Below are positions 59,386 to 64,000 of a DNA stretch of 64,000 nucleotides, in pieces. Each line of letters begins with the position of its first letter. Position 1 is the stretch's first letter. The translations under genes and the position numbers were made by a program. This DNA is from PR03 sp031362725. GTDB taxonomy: Bacteria > Myxococcota_A > UBA9160 > PR03. Where the stretch lies: contig JANLTC010000243.1 in the NCBI GenBank assembly GCA_031362725.1, positions 21,072 to 85,071 of the forward strand. The letters run 5' to 3'. The notes below the pieces were generated by a model. The model saw only the letters and a list, made by a program, of their open reading frames with translations. It was not told the origin of the DNA and searched no databases.

Positions 59386-61070
59386 GTGTGCCCCGGCACG
59401 CCCACGCCCGCCCGCGCACCTCGCGATCCGAACGTCGTCGACGGGCGGAGCTACGCGCGCCGCAAGCCCGAAGCGAGCGGCCTCCACCAGCTGGTGCAGC
59501 AGGAACTCGAGACCTTCCTTGCTGGCTCGCATGCACGCGAACGACCGGTGCCCCGCTTCGTCGCGCGCGAGCTTCGCGCCTTCCTGCGCTGCGGGATCCT
59601 TGCCCACGGATTCCTGCGCGTTCACTGCGACGGCTGTGGTCTCGATCGCGTCGTCGCCTTCTCGTGCAAGGGCCGCGGTTTCTGTCCCTCGTGCGGCGGC
59701 CGCCGGATGGCCGACACCGCCGCACATCTGACCGATCGCGTGCTGCCCGAGGTCCCCGTGCGCCAGTGGGTGCTCTCGCTGCCCTTCGCACTGCGCTACC
59801 GGCTTGCCTACGACGCGCCGCTCGTGCGCGACGTGCTCGCGATCTTCGTGCAGTCCGTGTTCAGCTCGCTGCGGCGCCGCGCCCGGAGGCAGTGGGCGAT
59901 CGCGCGTGGGCACTGCGGCTCCGTCACCTTCGTGCAGCGCTTCGGCGATGCGCTCAACCTCAACGTCCACTTCCACTCGCTGGTACTCGACGGTGTCTAC
60001 GCCCGATCCGAGGGCGGAGCGCTGCGCTTCCACCCGCTCCCACCACCCGACGACACCGAGGTGGAGCGCGTCGCAAGGCAGGTGGCGCGGCGCCTTTCGC
60101 GTCTGCTCGAGCGTCGCGGTCTCGGCGACGACACATCTGCCGAGGACGACACATTGGCAACGCAAGAGCCGCTGCTCGCGTCGCTCTACGCCGCCTCGGT
60201 CACGAGCCGCGTCGCAACGGGTTCCCGCAGCGGCCAGCGTGTGCTCCGCATGGGCGACCGCATCGACGCCGACGATCTCCCGGTTCTCCCAGGCGAGCGC
60301 TGCGCGAGCGTCAGCGGTGTCAGCGTGTACGCGAACGTCGCGGTCCCCGCACACGACCGGCGCCGCCTCGAACGCCTGTGCCGCTACGGCGCGCGTCCAG
60401 CGATTGCGACCGAGAGGCTCTCACGGCTCGAAGACGGTCGCCTGCTCTATCGCCTGAAGCACCGCTGGCGCGACCGACCCACGTCGTCTTCACGCCGCAG
60501 GAGCTCATCGAGAAACTCGCCGCGCTCGTCCCGCCGCCGCGCTTCCATCTCGTCCGCTACCACGGCGTGCTCGGCCCGCGCGCGAGCGATCGCGATCGCA
60601 TCGTGCCGGCGGGGCAGGGTGCACGGGCAAGTCAATCTTCCCCGAGTCCCGAACTCAATTCCACGCGGGAGCGTGTCGAGAGCGACTCCGCGTGCGCAGC
60701 GTCCTCGGCGACACCGGACTCCGCCTCGATCGAGACGCTCGCTTCGATGCGCGAGCGCGCGTTGCTCGCGACGCCGCCGGCCACCCCGCTCACCCACGCC
60801 GACACACCGCCCAAGCCTGACGCCGCCCGGGCGAGGCGACTCGCGTGGGCCGAGCTGATGAAGCGCGTCTTCGCGATCGACGTACTCGAGTGTCCGCGCT
60901 GCCGCGGACCGATGCGCATCCTCGCGGCGATCCACCCGCCCGACACCACGTCGGCGATCCTCGCCTGCCTGGGTCTCCCGGTGCGCGCCCCACCACTGGC
61001 GCCGACGCGGTGCGACGACGACGTCGATGACGAAGCGGCCGACCCCTCCTCATCCGACTTCGAGTTCTGA
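59386..61070 (+). pseudogene. IS91-family transposase with a frameshift
   Basis: Y2-type HUH transposase. N-terminal zinc-binding region CDGCG..CKGRGFCPSCGGRR (about residues 81-107), HUH motif NVHFHSLVLDGVY (about 195), candidate tyrosine in CRYGARPAIATERL, and the C-terminal VLECPRCRGPMRILAAI. The reading frame shifts near 60475: the first frame ends in LLYRLKHRWRD and the match resumes one frame away at HVVFTPQELIEKLAALVPPP. The coding sense is otherwise preserved to a stop at 61070. Either the copy is dead or a base was lost in the sequence. Confidence 0.85.
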
Positions 61071-61333
61071 ACCGTCTGCAGCAGTCCGCGGGACCACGCG
61101 CCAGTGCAGATCGATCAACCTACACCCGCAACGCCCGCCCCGAACCGTGCGTGTCGCAGCGCCGCGCCGCGCAGTCGAACCTCGTGCGCCCGGGCGTCAG
61201 TGCCGCGCCGCCCCGCAGCGCCGCCGACCGCTTCCATCCCCAGCCGTTGGGCTCTCCCGCTCAGCCAGGAATTGCCATAGATTTCTTTATCGACCAAAAA
61301 CCCCGCTTGTTCTTCCTAATCTACACTGACGTG
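59386..61333. mobile_element. IS91-like element, right end near 61333, left end undefined
   Basis: The element carries the transposase and an AT-rich right end (about 61264-61325: GGAATTGCCATAGATTTCTT, then TATCGACCAAAAACCCC) that contrasts sharply with the GC-rich surroundings. The acetyltransferase homology starts at 61333, which fixes the right boundary. The left end lies between the amine oxidase stop (59185) and 59386. No target duplication is expected for this family. The 250 bases 61071-61320 hold no gene. Confidence 0.6.
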
Positions 61334-61559
61334 CGTAGTCGTAGCCTAGAACGCGGCCGGCCTCCTCCGCGACGAGCCACGGCAGCGATCCGTCGTGCAC
61401 CTCGGCGACGCGACGCACCATCTCGGCGCCCGGGAGTGGCTCCTCCTCGAAGGTGACGATCGTCTCGCGGATGTAGTGGTTGTAGATCGCCGCCAGCGCG
61501 TCGCCGTCGGCGGCGGTCGCCGGCCGGACGCGGACTGCTGTCGCTGCCGCGCTCGCCAT
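61321..61559 (-). pseudogene. Truncated phosphinothricin acetyltransferase-like GNAT
   Basis: From ATG 61559 the first 76 residues match the N-terminal half of Pat/GNAT enzymes (VRVRPATAADGDALAAIYNH, YIRETIVTFEEEP, LPWLVAEEAGRVLGYDYA). Homology stops at the junction with the IS91 right end and 14 unrelated residues follow (RQCRLGRTSGVFGR). The acetyl-CoA-binding core is missing, and the lost half is not found on the other side of the element. The start is one base after the stop of the nitroreductase-like remnant. Confidence 0.78.
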
Positions 61560-61560
61560 C

Positions 61561-61836
61561 TAGCGTGGATCGAGGCGCACGAGCTTGCGCGGCGGGAAGC
61601 CCGTCACGAAGCGGAAGACCAGTGGGAGCGCGTGCGCTCCGTTCACCTGGTCGTACTCCGCGCCCTCGACTCGCATGGCGGTGTAGCTGCGCTGCTGGCC
61701 GTCGATCGTCGCCTGCACTTCGGGGTTCGCGAGCGCGCGCTCGTACCAGGCCCGCGGCCCCGATTGCCGACTCGAACGCGACGACGATCCCGATGTAGAC
61801 GATCGCGGCGATCCCGAGCACCTTGACGAGCTTCAT
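61561..61836 (-). pseudogene. Decayed nitroreductase/DUF385-type gene with internal deletion
   Basis: The start codes for a membrane anchor (MKLVKVLGIAAIVYIGIVVA, FESAIG), then the frame breaks near 61747. The next frame gives PRAWYERALANPEVQATIDG, YTAMRVEGAEYDQV and PLVFRFVTGFPPRKLVRLDP before TAG at 61561, the C-terminal part of the DUF385 (deazaflavin-dependent nitroreductase-like) family. About 40 family residues between the two parts are absent. The gene is broken both by a deletion and by a shift of frame. Confidence 0.65.
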
Positions 61837-61920
61837 CGTTGCCTCCCTGCCGCGGCGACGCGCGGTGGTGTGAGAATCGCTCCGAGTCCGTTCGTGCGCC
61901 CGTGACGCTCCGGGCGCCGC

Positions 61921-62319
61921 TCAGCCGGAGAGCCCCTCCTCGAACCGAGGCGCGTCCCCGCCGATCTCGTCCCACGATGCCTTCGACCCGACCCAGATGT
62001 GCCCGGCCATGCGAACGCCCGGGTCGTCGTCGAGGACCCCCGCTGGCACCCAGTACGCCGCCGAGCCGCGCAGCTTCTGCGGAAGCGGCGAGCCGCACTG
62101 GCCGCAGAAGGCCGTCTTCCATCCAGTCGGAGTCGCATACACGCGGCCGAGTTCCTCGCCAGCGAGCCAGCGGAAGTCCGTCTCGGGCACGATGATCGTC
62201 GCGTTCGACGCCGCGCCCGACACCTTGCGGCAGAGCGAGCAGTGACACATGCCCACGCCCGTCACGGCGCGCGCATACTCGAAGCGCACGGAGCCACACA
62301 GACAGCTGCCGCGAATCAT
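61921..62319 (-). CDS. GFA/CENP-V-family zinc protein
   Basis: 132 residues from ATG 62319 with GGAGGG about seven bases upstream. The zinc-binding motifs of the family are intact: SCLCGSVRFEY (residues 4-14), CHCSLCRKVSG (about 25-35) and FCGQCGSPL (about 71-79). Members are annotated as glutathione-dependent formaldehyde-activating enzymes, although many bind other aldehydes or conjugates. The frame is open upstream into a gene remnant without an intervening stop. Confidence 0.85.
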   Translation of the reverse strand: MIRGSCLCGSVRFEYARAVTGVGMCHCSLCRKVSGAASNATIIVPETDFRWLAGEELGRVYATPTGWKTAFCGQCGSPLPQKLRGSAAYWVPAGVLDDDPGVRMAGHIWVGSKASWDEIGGDAPRFEEGLSG

Positions 62320-62573
62320 GGAAATCCCTCCGACGGGCGCGTCGCTCTCGAACTCGACGAGGTAGCGAAAGTCCCGCTCGTCTTCGCCTGCCGCCGTCCG
62401 CACGACGGCCCACGCGTGTCGATCGTCCGCCGCAGGATACGGCGCGGCGAACCCCGGGACACGTCGTAGTCGTCGAGGACGCCATGGCGCGCGGAGGCAT
62501 CGCCGGCTGCGACCGGGCCTGCGCAGATCGCGAGCGCCGAGACGCCGACACGGGGACTTGCTCGCCCGACCAC
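62320..62573 (-). pseudogene. Possible frameshifted small exported protein
   Basis: Starting at ATG 62573, a signal-like segment (GVSALAICAGPVAAGDASAR) leads to VLDDYDV. Past a CCCGGGG run near 62460 a different frame gives PGFAAPYPAADDRHAWAVVR, TAAGEDERDFRYLVEFESDA, which looks protein-like and runs in frame into the GFA gene. A one-base insertion joining both parts would give a small secreted protein. The 334 bases 62320-62653 hold only this. Confidence 0.4.
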
Positions 62574-62653
62574 GAACCCCGTTACGGTGTTGGGCGATGA
62601 AGCGCATCATCACCTGGGCCCGTGGGGCTCGCCCGTGAAGCCGGGATCCCCGT

Positions 62654-63760
62654 TCAGCTCGGCAGCAGCAGCTCGGCGTTGCCGACGAAGAACGCCTCGA
62701 CGGCGTCGGCGCCGAGCGGCTCGATGTCGCTGGCCATGCGTCCGATCGGATCGGTGCCTCCCTCGGCGTGCGGGAAGTCGGTCGAGAACGCGTAGACCTC
62801 CGGCATCCCGTAGCGCTCGATCTGGCGCGCCGTTCGCTCCCAGAAGAACGGGGTCACGCGGATCTGGTCGACGAACACTTCGGTGGGTCGCCGCTGCAGC
62901 GCCGCGCGCAGACGACGGGAGAGCGCCATGCGGTCTTCCAGCAGATCGACGAACGGGCCGACCCACATCGCTCCCAGTTCGATCACGCCGACGCGGAGCC
63001 CCGGATGCCGGTCGAACACGCCGCCGTAGAGCATGCTCGCGAGGTAGTTCTGCGGTGACAGCTGCATCGTCGCCAACATGTGGGGGCCGACGGGTTCGCC
63101 GGTCGTGAAGCTGCCGGGTCGCAGCAGCTCGGTCTCCGGCCACGCCGTGCTCGCAAAGAAGTGTTGCTGGCCGCCGATGTGCAACGTGACCGGGACGCGG
63201 GCTTCGGCCAGCAACGACCACAGCGGGTCGACTTCGGGCGCGGCGGGCGAGTAGCCCCCCGGCGCGATTCCATCCTGGATGAAGACGGCCCGCGCCCCGC
63301 CTGCGACGACCCGCTCGGCCTCGGCGATCGCGCCGTCGATCGTGGTGAGGTTGAGCAACGCCGTGGGGCGGAGGCGACCGTTTCCTGCCTCGGTCCACCG
63401 GAGCACGGCGTCGTTGTACTCGCGGAGCACGGCGCCGGCGCTCGGATGGTCGGACCAAGCCGGCGCCGCCAGCACCACCTGCGGGAAGATGAGCTGACGT
63501 TCGATGCCCATGACGTCCATCGTCGCGAGCCGGCCTTCGGGGGTGGACGCGCCGGGTGCGGCCGTGCCCTTCGTCTTCCACACCGACTCGACCGTCCGCT
63601 CGGGCTCGTTGGTGTCGTCGAAGAACCGGTTGCCGAGGAATTGCTCGGCCAGCCGCGCCGTCGCGCCGCCGAAGACCTCGCCCCATTGGGACGCCGGCAC
63701 CTGGAGGTGGCTGTCGAGGTCGTTGATGCGGCCGTGGACTGCGGGAAGAACGGTGCTCAT
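62654..63760 (-). CDS. Amidohydrolase family 2 (ACMSD-like metal-dependent hydrolase)
   Basis: 368 residues from ATG 63760 with AAGGATG upstream. The TIM-barrel of the amidohydrolase-2 family is visible: NDLDSHLQ with a metal-type D-x-H near residue 16, DVMGIERQLIFPQ, VTLHIGGQQHFF with a His on a later strand, and YAFSTDFPHAEGGTDPIG with the catalytic Asp near residue 330. These enzymes decarboxylate or hydrolyse cyclic and aromatic acids (as ACMSD or LigW). Another amidohydrolase-like C-terminus precedes it on the same strand, suggesting a paired operon. Confidence 0.87.
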   Translation of the reverse strand: MSTVLPAVHGRINDLDSHLQVPASQWGEVFGGATARLAEQFLGNRFFDDTNEPERTVESVWKTKGTAAPGASTPEGRLATMDVMGIERQLIFPQVVLAAPAWSDHPSAGAVLREYNDAVLRWTEAGNGRLRPTALLNLTTIDGAIAEAERVVAGGARAVFIQDGIAPGGYSPAAPEVDPLWSLLAEARVPVTLHIGGQQHFFASTAWPETELLRPGSFTTGEPVGPHMLATMQLSPQNYLASMLYGGVFDRHPGLRVGVIELGAMWVGPFVDLLEDRMALSRRLRAALQRRPTEVFVDQIRVTPFFWERTARQIERYGMPEVYAFSTDFPHAEGGTDPIGRMASDIEPLGADAVEAFFVGNAELLLPS

Positions 63761-63813
63761 GGTGACATCCTTTCGGAAACCTCGACGCGTGTCAGTACGG
63801 CTCTCGGGCCGGG

Positions 63814-64000
63814 TCAGGCCGCCGCAGCGGCGCGGATCTCCTGGTCGGAGGCGCCATCGGCGGCGAGGCGAAACAGCTCGCGCGCCTTCTCCTCGCTGAC
63901 GCGGTAGAGATCCCGGTAGTCGACGCCAGCCTTGACGACAGCCAGGGCGAGCTGTGCGCGCTGCGCCGATTTCGGGTAGGAGCCAAAGCCGACTGCAGCC
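63814..64000 (-). CDS. C-terminal fragment, possibly amidohydrolase, cut by window edge
   Basis: The window edge removes the start. The last 61 residues read AAVGFGSYPKSAQRAQLALA, VVKAGVDYRDLYRVSEEKAR and ELFRLAADGASDQEIRAAAA before TGA at 63814-63816. The LYRVSEEKARELFRL stretch resembles the end of amidohydrolase-2 proteins, where a final helix follows the last strand. It lies 54 bases upstream of the amidohydrolase gene and is probably in the same operon. Identity is tentative. Confidence 0.5.
   Translation of the reverse strand, partial: AAVGFGSYPKSAQRAQLALAVVKAGVDYRDLYRVSEEKARELFRLAADGASDQEIRAAAAA

Noticed and set aside
60440..60510. Programmed frameshift in the IS91-type transposase
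   Set aside because: There is no slippery heptamer or following structure at the shift point, and IS91 transposases are normally encoded in a single frame, so mutation or a sequence error is more likely.

Overview
The window is visibly very G+C-rich DNA from a Gram-negative bacterium. Evidence for the cell type is a Pal/OmpA-type lipoprotein, outer-membrane barrels, several lipoproteins and PEP-CTERM sorting tags. The mix of PEP-CTERM proteins, calcium-binding DxDGD repeat proteins, acyl-CoA/SDR/FAD chemistry and frequent GTG/TTG starts suggests a deltaproteobacterial-grade lineage (Myxococcota, Desulfobacterota or Binatota). That placement is inference; there is no rRNA or other decisive marker here. 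No rRNA, tRNA or CRISPR array was recognised.

Layout. 1-9.5 kb: the 5' end of a probable gamma-glutamyltransferase with two small membrane proteins, Pal, a ThDP-dependent lyase, a DnaQ-DinG exonuclease/helicase, a FabG-type reductase and a YeeZ-like protein. 9.5-14.6 kb: an envelope glycan region (DUF4399 protein, polytopic membrane protein, two GT2 glycosyltransferases, a methyltransferase) with a nested palindromic element. 14.6-18.9 kb: a tightly coupled operon of a class III aminotransferase, BadI-like ring-cleaving hydrolase, BadH-like dehydrogenase and Baeyer-Villiger-type monooxygenase, which points to alicyclic acid metabolism. 19-26 kb: moaA-folB, membrane and lipoproteins, an acyltransferase and a secreted beta-helix protein. 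26.3-33 kb: a TPR/beta-barrel protein, a FecR protein and a CHASE2-adenylate cyclase, converging on an MscS channel with a cyclic-nucleotide domain; together these form a plausible envelope-sensing cAMP circuit. 33-39 kb: a purple-acid-type phosphatase with eight calcium-binding repeats, a TPR protein and a vanadium-haloperoxidase-like protein. 38.7-42.5 kb: a TetR-controlled aromatic hydroxylation cassette (VOC, FAD hydroxylase, atypical SDR). 42.6-50.5 kb: a four-gene operon ending in three PEP-CTERM proteins, divergent from a large winged-helix/AAA/TPR regulator. 50.8-59.2 kb: a lipoprotein, acyl-CoA dehydrogenase, PlsC-type acyltransferase, a barrel protein, a lone PotA-type ATPase with a GNAT-like partner, and an amine-oxidase-like FAD enzyme. 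59.4-64 kb: a frameshifted IS91-family transposase beside a truncated acetyltransferase and other broken genes, then a GFA protein and amidohydrolases.

Two interspersed repeat types occur. One is a REP-like family with at least seven copies, one of them read inside dinG. The other is a 114-bp nested palindrome that supplies the end of a glycosyltransferase gene. Many operons use 4-base ATGA, GTGA or TTGA stop/start overlaps.
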